NCBI GenBank assembly: GCA_903908555.1
Contig: CAIVSG010000052.1
Coordinates: 1-38,521, forward strand
Origin: an uncultured Chlorobiaceae bacterium
GTDB taxonomy: Bacteria; Bacteroidota; Chlorobiia; Chlorobiales; Chlorobiaceae
Direction: 5' to 3'
DNA length: 38,521 nucleotides
Position numbers and translations under genes: made by a program. Each line of letters opens with the position of its first letter. The stretch's first letter is position 1. Below the pieces are notes generated by a model. That model was not told the origin of the DNA. It saw only the letters and a program-made list of their open reading frames with translations, and searched no databases. Shown here piece by piece: positions 18,201-25,632 of the stretch.

Positions 18201-20381
18201 TCAGCTAGTTATGACGCAATAACCGTCACGCGTGAAACAAAGCTTTTTAGAAGCGTGCTTCAGCTGGGCCAAGGCGGAATCATAGATGAATTCAATGCCT
18301 TCAACGGCGAGTGGCTTTTAAAAATGCTAACTGCTAGTGCCAATGACCGGAAAGGTACTGAAGGTATAATTGGTGCTTATAAATTCATAACAGGGCTGGT
18401 TAAAGGATCGGAAAACATAACGTGGGTTCCGCTTTCAGTCGCGGAAATGATTCGTGTTGCTGGCAATATCGGTTTGAAGATTAGTGATAGTGAGTTTTCA
18501 AGAAACGTGCATGGATACCGTTCCGGGGCAATTTCAGATGATGTATTGCTTGTAGGATTTAATAATGCACAAGAGCTATTTCTGTTGCCAGTAGAGGTTA
18601 AGACCGGTGCACGACCAGATTACAATAAAGCAGTAAAGCAAACAAAAGAATTGAAGCGATACTTATCATCTTTACTTGGCCCACGTACTTTTGCGGCCAA
18701 ACTTTTCCGCGCATTATTTGTCCGACAAATACTAACTCAGATTGATAAATATCGCTTATACAAGGTTTTTGAGGACGATTACTTTAAACCATTGCTTGAT
18801 GAACGAGAAAAATGGTTACGCGGTAATTATCATCTGGCTGATGTTATCAATTATCCTCAAGGTTTTGTTGTTGCACATGTTGAGAGTGATACTGTCTTTC
18901 AGCCAAGTTATAGTGAACAGGAATCAGTTGTTAAAATTGAACTGCCCTATAGCTTGCTATCTGGCCTAGTCAAGACACCTTTACTCAAGCTGCTTAATGA
19001 TGATGGTATACAAAAGCATTGCCATGTTCCCGATGAATTACTATTGAAAGGGAAAACAAGCTCAGTTTTGGTTGATTTTGTCCCAGATATCACAGGCGAA
19101 AATGAAGATGGAGATCACGAGCTTCAAGCCTCCGTGACGTTACAGGATGTCAAATCTGCTGAAACAGTTGAGGGTGGAATCGACTATTCAAATAATTTAT
19201 TGCCATCTTCAGAACCCTCTAAAATCCTGCCATCTTCTAAATCTGAGAAGCTTAAAGTTCTGTTCGGCAATAAAGTCATGACTCATGAACCCGTTTTTTG
19301 GGAGCCAACCAATACGAGCAGAGTCTTTAACACAAATACTGGTATCATTGGTACTATGGGTACAGGTAAGACCCAATTCACGAAAAGCTTGATTACCCAG
19401 TTGGTACGAAATCAACATGACAATGTAGATGGACAGCCGATTGGTGTTTTGATTTTTGATTATAAAGCAGACTACGTCAAAGACGACTTTGTTAAAGCGA
19501 CTAATGCCAAGGTATATGACCTCTTCAACCTGCCATTCAATCCCTTTGCCCTTTTAGGCAATAAACCAATTTTACCTGTTCATACTGCCAGCCAATTTCG
19601 TGCAACGCTTGGTAAATCGTTTGGTTTGGGTCCAAAGCAAGAAAACCGCATTCATGGTTTAGTGATGGAAGCCTATGAGAAATACGGAATATCTACTACT
19701 GATTCGAGTACCTGGGTAAAACAAGCTCCTACGCTGAAAAACATTTGGGATATATACAATGAACAAGACAAGGTGGAGCAAGATTCGTTATATGCTGCAC
19801 TGTACGAACTGAATACGTTCCAGATATTTGAACCGATATCAAAGAAAACACAATCACTCTACGACACTTTAAGTGGTGTGGTTGTTATCAATCTTTCTGG
19901 TTACGACACCAAAATCCAAAATCTTGTAGTCGCAATCACACTTGATATTTTTTATTCACAAATGCACCAGCAAGGTAGTTCAAAGTTGGACGGCAATTAT
20001 CGTCAAATATCAAAAATGATCTTGGTGGATGAGGCCGATAACTTTATGTCTCAAGAGTTCGAAAGTCTTAAAAAAATCCTCAAAGAGGGCAGAGAGTTTG
20101 GGGTGGGTACGATTCTTTCGACTCAAGAGTTAACGCATTTCAAAACAAGTGAAACCGACTATTCCAGCTATATCCTTACGTGGATAATTCATCGTGTATC
20201 ACAGTTAAAAAACCAAGAAATCAAAGCAATATTCAATGCGAAGGATAAGCAAGCAGAAGAGGATCTTATGCAGCAGATTCGAACGCTAGAAAAGCATTAC
20301 AGCTTGTATATAGATGGCGATAAAAAGATCGCTAAGCTGAAGGACTTAGCGTTTTGGGAGCTGATTAGTAATGAATGCTGA
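15252..20381 (+). CDS. dptH: DptH: HerA/FtsK-type ATPase of phosphorothioation-dependent restriction
   Basis: I take ATG 15252 (MSEKQFEIF...), with GGGGA eight bases upstream, rather than the track's 15231; it overlaps the end of dptG by 20 bases. The 1709-residue product matches the unusual size of DptH. The C-terminal third is a HerA/VirB4-like motor: Walker A 'GTMGTGKTQF' (about 1367-1376), Walker B 'MILVDEADNFMSQ' (about 1587-1599), then 'LKEGREFGVGTILSTQEL', the typical sensor strand. A segment around residues 1095-1145 ('FLLPVEVKTGARPDYNKAV') has the 'E.K.G' look of a PD-(D/E)XK nuclease motif, suggesting nuclease plus translocase in one chain. It is the presumed effector of the restriction complex. 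Its stop lies inside the first codons of the following SBD-HNH pseudogene. Confidence 0.92.
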   Translation: MSEKQFEIFLSSALINWANESASPGYRYQFRTPSEENRLKLYEAMILQADDEVHFKGSVLKVITIGELRLLPLLHLDDDKGLNEHFIATIRDYIAPDIGGELAGCVAIIIHDSDLDTISNSSERLDKQNGIWSPEHIKQMLKALIDYKDTGKDISQCLLDYQFAAIQEDGATMFGFAPLYKALLDGDLKFDELGLLNDPLIESFSGKPKQIKKRLEENRKLYKQLEYDVVHFSGQLKNRLDFGSKFIDKYFPDGNIDKWKTIDFQVFCNELTKNKNQTLEFENEVAGMNIALIARNKDESKSGKRERSIIIVVDENQTEQEFELHFIGNDLEDSQLRIATKSSLINAEFKIFSRGTKRRKARFKALFDGTPSYFTLYTDRDKTTERFKFNCLVIRENDFFVDAFKTCFVITPNKKEIILQTDDSKLCINPELPGCSVVCDLNQEIDSDLYGEVDFSKLANESDLIEFKVKHGEHSLKFAVEGQAATDSLSLPILLDTDRYIRLFTDEYYGEFNRLKDVVIIDNKELSPVSKRLNLLRWEASYLDEDIIAFSSSGGVKLSDIESVDLNLYKAYSELFSFLRKLGTMPSLVGWGPEFRKSVQTVIESYISYLEQIQKNTVLNSDQKLVMNIGMGVFEGKEYLTPYHPLILSYYLTIAEQIVVDSETRSFETLPRITLERLTPRGLLPYVYDSKCGFSYTQQVKENVFWLELVPQQESSYQFVRKLVKEKIGEFKLAFKQLFSANSSKLIINALNQQNSEELFLGLVDYFKEQLEDACPVHVNLYDDTFHLNAFDRFAEEPSISVIKSKLELDKGASKDNADSIVDLLRTKLTYSKFTHTQVKNKQTYAHLAFFRNNQKIDCRQIDIDSALSGVAADGILANEASENKGGSYYTAFGLRNVDYKELPHLKLAKLYGSLYRPSRESNTQFTGSNAVTLAVSDDFKELLEQAYDSAIWTTIIDPKVTLDFFTSNNDVLLIHYSDQYSSSASYDAITVTRETKLFRSVLQLGQGGIIDEFNAFNGEWLLKMLTASANDRKGTEGIIGAYKFITGLVKGSENITWVPLSVAEMIRVAGNIGLKISDSEFSRNVHGYRSGAISDDVLLVGFNNAQELFLLPVEVKTGARPDYNKAVKQTKELKRYLSSLLGPRTFAAKLFRALFVRQILTQIDKYRLYKVFEDDYFKPLLDEREKWLRGNYHLADVINYPQGFVVAHVESDTVFQPSYSEQESVVKIELPYSLLSGLVKTPLLKLLNDDGIQKHCHVPDELLLKGKTSSVLVDFVPDITGENEDGDHELQASVTLQDVKSAETVEGGIDYSNNLLPSSEPSKILPSSKSEKLKVLFGNKVMTHEPVFWEPTNTSRVFNTNTGIIGTMGTGKTQFTKSLITQLVRNQHDNVDGQPIGVLIFDYKADYVKDDFVKATNAKVYDLFNLPFNPFALLGNKPILPVHTASQFRATLGKSFGLGPKQENRIHGLVMEAYEKYGISTTDSSTWVKQAPTLKNIWDIYNEQDKVEQDSLYAALYELNTFQIFEPISKKTQSLYDTLSGVVVINLSGYDTKIQNLVVAITLDIFYSQMHQQGSSKLDGNYRQISKMILVDEADNFMSQEFESLKKILKEGREFGVGTILSTQELTHFKTSETDYSSYILTWIIHRVSQLKNQEIKAIFNAKDKQAEEDLMQQIRTLEKHYSLYIDGDKKIAKLKDLAFWELISNEC

Positions 20382-20936
20382 AGAACTCAAAGAACTTCAT
20401 TCAGAACATATCTCGCTGGAAACGTGGCGATTTACGGGCCCCTCATAAGCCGCTACTACTAGTTTATGTTCTGGCTCAATATTTCAGGGGTCATACGCAG
20501 CTCTTCTCATATGAAAATGAGATCGACAAGCAATTAGATGATTTGCTTAAAAGATTTAGTCCCGTACGAAGCACATATAATTTTCATATCCTTTTTGGAG
20601 ATTATTGAATGATAAATTTTGGAAATTAATCAATGCCGAATCGGTAATTCCCCCGAAAATCCAATACGGATCCTCCAAAGTCTGAATTGATACCTTGTTC
20701 GGTAAATAACGGACTTTGTCTTTGTTCATTACATCATCGAGCTTTTGATATGGGGGCCATATCTATAACTGATGATTATCGCCTTCTTTAATCTTCATCA
20801 ATAAATGGTGGTTCAAGAGTTAAAGAATTATTTTATAAATTTGATGGAGTACAAATAACAATTCCAAAAGTTAATTTGTTGATGCCTTCTGCGGATTATA
20901 TGAAGATGGCATCGAGATGAAGTTTTCCGAAAATAG
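20371..20936 (+). pseudogene. Decayed sulfur-binding-domain HNH restriction endonuclease (phosphorothioate-reading type IV-like enzyme)
   Basis: Assembled across frames this reads as a recognisable SBD-HNH protein. ATG 20371 overlaps the dptH stop and starts 'MNAEELKEL'; removing one base at 20398 gives 'IQNISRWKRGDLRAPHKPLL', the SBD signature. At about 20587 one base is missing; the next frame continues 'YPFWRLLNDKFWKLINAES'. About 100 codons between SBD and HNH are gone near 20685, including the first HNH histidine. The HNH end is legible: 'NNGLCLCSLHHRAFDMGAIS', then an in-frame TAA at 20789, 'INGGSRVKELFYKFDGVQI', and after another one-base shift near 20905 'WHRDEVFRK' and a stop. Intact relatives (ScoMcrA-type SBD proteins) bind phosphorothioated DNA and cut near it. 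The ORF track shows only the 77-codon SBD piece. Confidence 0.85.
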
Positions 20937-20985
20937 TTTGCTCCATTATGTATATCCACAATAACTATTTGAGATGGAAGAGAAC

Positions 20986-21225
20986 ATGTATATTGCCGGG
21001 AAAAAGTTGACCATATTTAGTTGGGCACTATTCAGTTCTCAGACGGATATTCCGGTGGTTAAGGCTATTTCCCTGGCTGATGGGGATGATATTAATGTGT
21101 TGCTCAGTCAGGATGAGATGCTGAATGCTGTTGGGGAATATGCAAATGCTGGAATTCATGATTTAAGATCAAGAATGTTTGATGAACATGGGCAACCGTT
21201 ATGGAACTTGTTGACATTGTTATGA
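20986..21225 (+). CDS. Small hypothetical protein
   Basis: Two in-frame ATGs are available, 20974 and 20986; the second has GGAAGAG just upstream and is preferred, giving 79 residues ('MYIAGKKLTIFSWALFSSQT'). The product is acidic with no recognised motif. It fills the gap between the SBD-HNH wreck and the DUF262 gene and ends 37 bases before the latter. It might be a small partner of the DUF262 gene or a fragment of a deleted gene. The ribosome binding site and open frame are the only support. Confidence 0.38.
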   Translation: MYIAGKKLTIFSWALFSSQTDIPVVKAISLADGDDINVLLSQDEMLNAVGEYANAGIHDLRSRMFDEHGQPLWNLLTLL

Positions 21226-21262
21226 AATATAACGATATTTATATCTAATATGGAGAATGAAA

Positions 21263-23071
21263 ATGATTATTACGCCTACTCACTTAACAATTGGACAGTT
21301 ATTTGATCAACAGTTTATTTTTAGGGTGCCAAAGTATCAAAGATTTTATGCTTGGGATTCGGACGAAATAGATGATTTTTTAGAGGATCTAGAGCAATGC
21401 CAACTAGCAAGGATGACTGGTAATGGTCGTCACCATTTTTTTGGCGGATTGGTGACTGTAAATATACCTTTCGCAGGCTCAGCGAGGAGAAATATTGAAG
21501 TTATTGACGGACAGCAACGTTTGGCATCATTTACAATGCTTGTCGCCCAACTGAGAAAAGCGTTAATTAAATTAGAGTCTGAAGTCGACAAAGCTGCACC
21601 TGACAATCCAGCCAAATTTTTGAAAGATAAATATGACGCACTAAGAGGTAAATACTTGTTTTTTCAGGATACAATGAAGCTGCAAGTCCATGAAATTCAT
21701 AGACTTGAGCTATCTAACCCAGACAAAGCCTTTTTCAAAGTCCTCATTGAAGAAGCTGGCCCTGATGTGACAAGGGATTCACATCAGTTACTTCTTAATG
21801 CATACAATAAAATAGGTAAATATCTCCAAAACCTTGTTAACAAGCAGGCGACTGATTTGGATAAAGCCTTAGCGTTAAGTAGAATTGATGAGGTGTTGCA
21901 ATCAGACTGGACAGTTATCCATATGAGTACAGATACGAAGCAAGAAGCATATATGATGTTCCAGGTATTGAATGATAGAGGCAAGGATTTGACAGAAGGG
22001 GAGCTTCTTCGCGCTCGCACTTTAGAGATGCTTGAAGGAGTGCAATTTTCAGAAAAGCAAGAGGTAGTGGAGGATGCATGGAATCAAATGTTGAAGAAAA
22101 ACAGCCAAGTTGAAGACTCGTTGAGAGCTGTGTACGCCTCGGTTGTGGGGAAGCGACCTGGGCAGGCGACACTATTTGACCAGTTTTTAGATCAGTTCTT
22201 TCCAATGCATAAACAACCCACCCTTGATGACGAAAAGGCAACGAAACTTGTTGAACAAGTTAATAAGCTGAAATCTGACTTTGGGAAGCTTGAGAAAATT
22301 TGTAGTGGGGAGTGGCCATACCCTGTTGCCCCAGGCATAACAGCATGGCATCGTGATAGGTTGAGACTTCTTGTTTTAGAGTTAAAGCATACCAACTGTC
22401 TGCCTTTGTTGTTGGCTGCGTGCAATCTTGAGCAGAAAACCTTCGCTGAAGTTGTTCAAATATTGGAACGGTTTGTCTTTAGATACAAAATTATATGCGG
22501 GGCGCATATCAGCGCTGCACAAAATGTCTATTACAAACATGCTGTAAAAATAAGAAATAATCCGACTAATTATCAAGTCAAAGAATTAAGAGATGATTTA
22601 CAGGCCTTGCTAAATAAAAACACCACTGATAGCTTCTTTAAAAGCAGTATAAAAGAAATGGTTTACTCAGATGAAGTCAGTAACAAACCTCTGAAATATT
22701 TCTTGATGACAATTGAGCATTATTACAGGTGGTATGCAGGAGGAGCAAGTAACGCACCTAAGTGTCTTGATCCTTCAAGAGTGTTTGACTTCGCTAATAC
22801 CACTATAGAGCACGTTTATGCACAAAACACGGCAACGCCGAACGTAGCAATGGACGCCTTGGTGAACAAACTGGGAAACCTTACATTTTTAGGAACAGGA
22901 GATAACGAGGCCGTTGGTAACAAGCCGTTCGTACAGAAAAAGCCCATTTTTGCAGCGTCTGGCGTGAAATTAAACAATAAAATTGCTGAGAATGCGACTT
23001 GGGACTCAGCCACTTTAGAAGCCAGAATGGAAGAGCTATCAATGATGGCTATTAAGATTTTCAAGCCATAA
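21263..23071 (+). CDS. DUF262-DUF1524 nuclease (GmrSD/SspE-like), candidate modification-dependent restriction enzyme
   Basis: I prefer ATG 21263 (MIITPTHL...), with GGAG at spacing 7, over 21257, where that site would be too close. The 602-residue product starts with a DUF262 domain: 'FRVPKYQRFYAWDSDEIDDF', 'HHFFGGLVTV', and the signature 'VIDGQQRLASFTML' with DGQQR at about 82-86. The C-terminus is a DUF1524 His-Me-finger nuclease: 'TIEHVYAQN' (His near 517), then 'LGNLTFLG' and 'DNEAVGNKPFVQKK'. GmrSD uses this pair for NTP-dependent cleavage of glucosylated DNA; SspE uses it to act in the Ssp phosphorothioation system, where the modification stimulates its NTPase. Its place between dpt and dnd genes suggests a phosphorothioate-linked role here, but that is inference. 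It ends just before the inverted repeat in front of dndB. Confidence 0.88.
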   Translation: MIITPTHLTIGQLFDQQFIFRVPKYQRFYAWDSDEIDDFLEDLEQCQLARMTGNGRHHFFGGLVTVNIPFAGSARRNIEVIDGQQRLASFTMLVAQLRKALIKLESEVDKAAPDNPAKFLKDKYDALRGKYLFFQDTMKLQVHEIHRLELSNPDKAFFKVLIEEAGPDVTRDSHQLLLNAYNKIGKYLQNLVNKQATDLDKALALSRIDEVLQSDWTVIHMSTDTKQEAYMMFQVLNDRGKDLTEGELLRARTLEMLEGVQFSEKQEVVEDAWNQMLKKNSQVEDSLRAVYASVVGKRPGQATLFDQFLDQFFPMHKQPTLDDEKATKLVEQVNKLKSDFGKLEKICSGEWPYPVAPGITAWHRDRLRLLVLELKHTNCLPLLLAACNLEQKTFAEVVQILERFVFRYKIICGAHISAAQNVYYKHAVKIRNNPTNYQVKELRDDLQALLNKNTTDSFFKSSIKEMVYSDEVSNKPLKYFLMTIEHYYRWYAGGASNAPKCLDPSRVFDFANTTIEHVYAQNTATPNVAMDALVNKLGNLTFLGTGDNEAVGNKPFVQKKPIFAASGVKLNNKIAENATWDSATLEARMEELSMMAIKIFKP

Positions 23072-23077
23072 ATCAAC

Positions 23078-23106
23078 TTGACTTCCAGTAAAAACAAGTT
23101 TAACTT
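23078..23106 (+). promoter_or_regulatory. Possible dndB promoter overlapping the inverted repeat
   Basis: TTGACT (23078-23083) is followed 16-17 bases later by TTAACT/TAACTT (23100-23106), a fair -35 and a weak -10. The -10 lies inside the left arm of the long inverted repeat, so a protein bound to the repeat would block it. It is the only promoter-like pair I see between the end of the DUF262 gene and dndB. Confidence 0.35.
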
Positions 23107-23139
23107 CCAACATACAATGGAAGTTAAACTTGTTTTTTT
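23091..23139 (+). terminator. 19-bp perfect inverted repeat: intrinsic terminator/attenuator or operator before dndB
   Basis: AAAACAAGTTTAACTTCCA (23091-23109) and TGGAAGTTAAACTTGTTTT (23118-23136) are exact reverse complements around the 8-base loop ACATACAA, followed by a T run. The RNA would form a long, AT-rich hairpin with a U tract, and the A-rich left flank makes it usable from either direction. It ends only 17 bases before the dndB ATG, with the AGAGGGG ribosome binding site in between, so a pure terminator would leave no room for a downstream promoter. An attenuator or an operator is therefore at least as likely. Confidence 0.75.
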
Positions 23140-23153
23140 AGAGGGGTCTTGTT

Positions 23154-24248
23154 ATGTCAATTGGGGAATATATCTTTTCTGCAATAAAAGGCAGGCAGGC
23201 AGGCCGTGAGTTTTATATATCAATGTGCCCCCTCAAAATAGTTCCCCGGCTTTTTTTGTTTCAACCTGAGGAATTACCTCCCGAACTTCGTTCTCAGCGA
23301 GTACTCAACAAGAGCAGAATACCTGAGATGTCGCGGTACATAACCACCAATCGCCAAAATTACATCTTCTCTGCAATTACTGCTTCAATTGACAGCCAAG
23401 TGACGTTTGAAACACTTGTCGTTAATGGGAAAGAGCATCAGGACATTGGAACGCTTCGAATACCTATTGAAGCACGTTTTATTTTAAACGACGGTCAGCA
23501 CCGCAGAGCAGCAATTGAAGAGGCTTTGAAGGAACAGCCTGATCTTGGCGATGAAACCATCTCTGTTGTTTTTTTTATCGATAAAGGCTTAAAGCATTCC
23601 CAACAGATGTTTGCTGACCTCAATAAACACGCTCTCCGTCCATCCCGCTCAACCGGGATCCTGTTCGACCATAGAGACCCATTATCAAGTCTGGCCTGCG
23701 AAGTAGTTGAAAATATACCGGTATTCAGGAACCTGACTGAGATGGAAAAAACTTCCATATCCAATCGTTCCACCAAGCTTTTCACCTTGAGCGGCATTTA
23801 TCAGGGCACGTTAGCGCTGTTGCGCAAGTCAGAAAAAACAAAGGCAATTTCTGATGAAGAGATGAAAGTGGCATTTGATTTCTGGAGCTGTGTTACGGAA
23901 AATATGCGCGATTGGAAGCTTGCGGCAACTAAGGACATCAGCACACACGAATTGCGCCTGGACTATGTCCATGCCCATGCGCTTGCCTTGCATGCTATCG
24001 GAAAACTGGGCGCAGAACTTCTCTCCACGGCTGGACGGGACTATAAAGAAGATCTGAAACGGTTGAATGATATCGATTGGGCCAGAAAGAACAGCGCTTT
24101 GTGGGAAGGGCGGGCAATGCATAATGGTAAAATCAGCAAGTCCCACACCTGTGTCACCTTGACTACTAACTACCTCAAAACCTACTTCAAACTCCCGCTG
24201 TCACCTGAAGAACGCCAGATTGAAGACACATTTCTAAGGAAAGCCTAG
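23154..24248 (+). CDS. dndB: DndB: DGQHR-domain regulator of DNA phosphorothioation
   Basis: The 364-residue product carries the family hallmark 'DGQHRRAAIEEAL' (DGQHR at about 113-117) and the typical 'LFQPEELPPELRSQRVLNKS' lead. The ATG follows AGAGGGG by eight bases. DndB is dispensable for sulfur incorporation; in Salmonella and Streptomyces it was reported to repress dnd transcription and to influence which sites are modified. It opens the operon, seven bases ahead of dndC. The inverted repeat just upstream is an attractive binding site for it, though that is unproven. Length agrees with other DndB proteins. Confidence 0.93.
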   Translation: MSIGEYIFSAIKGRQAGREFYISMCPLKIVPRLFLFQPEELPPELRSQRVLNKSRIPEMSRYITTNRQNYIFSAITASIDSQVTFETLVVNGKEHQDIGTLRIPIEARFILNDGQHRRAAIEEALKEQPDLGDETISVVFFIDKGLKHSQQMFADLNKHALRPSRSTGILFDHRDPLSSLACEVVENIPVFRNLTEMEKTSISNRSTKLFTLSGIYQGTLALLRKSEKTKAISDEEMKVAFDFWSCVTENMRDWKLAATKDISTHELRLDYVHAHALALHAIGKLGAELLSTAGRDYKEDLKRLNDIDWARKNSALWEGRAMHNGKISKSHTCVTLTTNYLKTYFKLPLSPEERQIEDTFLRKA

Positions 24249-24255
24249 ATACAAC

Positions 24256-25632
24256 ATGGATAAAATAACAGAGATCAAAGAGCACATTAAAAAGGTGTAT
24301 CTGGCCTACAATCGTCCGCTTGTGGTCGGCTATTCCGGCGGCAAGGACTCGACGGTTGTCATGCAGCTTGTCTGGGATGCCATTGAAGAACTGCCGCGTG
24401 AACAGCTGAAACAGGACGTTCACGTCATCTCCACGGATACCCTGGTGGAAACACCTTACATCATCGATTATGTCGCCACGACTTTGGAGCAGATCAACCA
24501 GACGGCACGTGCCAGCAACCTTCCTATCTATGCCCATCGCCTGACACCGTTGTTTAAAAACAGCTTCTGGGTCAATCTGATTGGCAAGGGCTACCCCGCG
24601 CCAAGCCGCAATTTTCGCTGGTGTACGGAGCGCCTGAAGATCGAACCGGTCAATCGCTTTATCTCGGAGTATGTCGATAAATGGGGTGAGGCAACCGTTG
24701 TTCTTGGTGCCCGCCGGGACGAGAGTTCTTCTCGCGCCCAGGTGTTGAGCAGCAAGGCGCGTGATCACATGGGGCTTTCCAAACATCCGACGCTTCCGGC
24801 TGCCTTTGTCTTTACCCCTATTGAGGAGATGACGACGGACGATGTCTGGTCGTACCTGCTGAGTCATAAATGCCAATGGGGCGGCAATAACCGTGACCTT
24901 GCGGCCATGTATCAAAATGCCAGTGGTGGCGAGTGCCCGATGGTGGTAGATAAATCGACGCCATCTTGCGGCAGCAGCCGCTTTGGTTGCTGGACCTGCA
25001 CATTGGTTCAGAAAGATACCACCATGGAAAACCTGATCGACAACGGCGAAGAATGGATGACGCCTTTATTAGAGTTCCGGGACTTTTTGAGCGAAACCCA
25101 GGATGTCGAAAAGAAGACAATCTATCGCAGCCACAAACGCCGCGACGGTAAAATTTCTTATGTGCGTGATGGGACGCGGATTGCCTATGGCCCTTATAAA
25201 CTGGAGTGGCGTAAGGTGTTTCTTGAGAGGCTTTTGCAGATCCAGAATGATATCCGGAAAACCGGCCCTGATGCCACCGTCAGTCTTATTTCTTTTGAAG
25301 AGCTGGAGTACATCCGTGATTATTGGCGGGAAGAAGAGTGGACAGATTCGGTCCCGGAAATTTACCGGAAGACCATCGGTAATGATCATGCCTGGCTGCA
25401 TGATGACGGCGTCAAATTCTCTCAGGAGGATTTTCAACTGCTCAAACAGTTCTGCGAAGAGGAAGGTGTCAATCCCGGACTACCGACAAAACTGATCGAT
25501 CAGGAGCGCCGGATGCAGGGTATGAGCCGACGCGCGGGGATTTTGCAGAAGATAGATCGTATCTTCAATGAAGATTGGGACACTGAAGAAGAAATCCTCG
25601 ATTGGCTTGGGTCGCAAAATGATATTCAATAA
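24256..25632 (+). CDS. dndC: DndC: PP-loop/PAPS-reductase-like sulfurtransferase with Fe-S cysteines
   Basis: The 458-residue protein has the ATP-pyrophosphatase P-loop 'GYSGGKDSTVVMQL' (SGGKDS at 27-32) and the PAPS-reductase-like core. Four cysteines, C227, C238, C245 and C248 ('CGSSRFGCWTC'), fit the [4Fe-4S] cluster that the cysteine desulfurase builds in DndC. DndC is thought to activate DNA or carry sulfur with ATP during phosphorothioation. It follows dndB by seven bases and overlaps dndD by 14, so the genes are coupled. The C-terminal tail ('NEDWDTEEEILDWLGSQND') is also intact. This gene is visibly richer in G+C than dptH. Confidence 0.96.
   Translation: MDKITEIKEHIKKVYLAYNRPLVVGYSGGKDSTVVMQLVWDAIEELPREQLKQDVHVISTDTLVETPYIIDYVATTLEQINQTARASNLPIYAHRLTPLFKNSFWVNLIGKGYPAPSRNFRWCTERLKIEPVNRFISEYVDKWGEATVVLGARRDESSSRAQVLSSKARDHMGLSKHPTLPAAFVFTPIEEMTTDDVWSYLLSHKCQWGGNNRDLAAMYQNASGGECPMVVDKSTPSCGSSRFGCWTCTLVQKDTTMENLIDNGEEWMTPLLEFRDFLSETQDVEKKTIYRSHKRRDGKISYVRDGTRIAYGPYKLEWRKVFLERLLQIQNDIRKTGPDATVSLISFEELEYIRDYWREEEWTDSVPEIYRKTIGNDHAWLHDDGVKFSQEDFQLLKQFCEEEGVNPGLPTKLIDQERRMQGMSRRAGILQKIDRIFNEDWDTEEEILDWLGSQNDIQ

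Noticed and set aside
24187-24915. 242-codon minus-strand ORF opposite dndB/dndC
   Set aside because: It lies opposite the conserved PP-loop region of dndC, has no ribosome binding site and no recognisable domain; a typical shadow of a G+C-richer gene.
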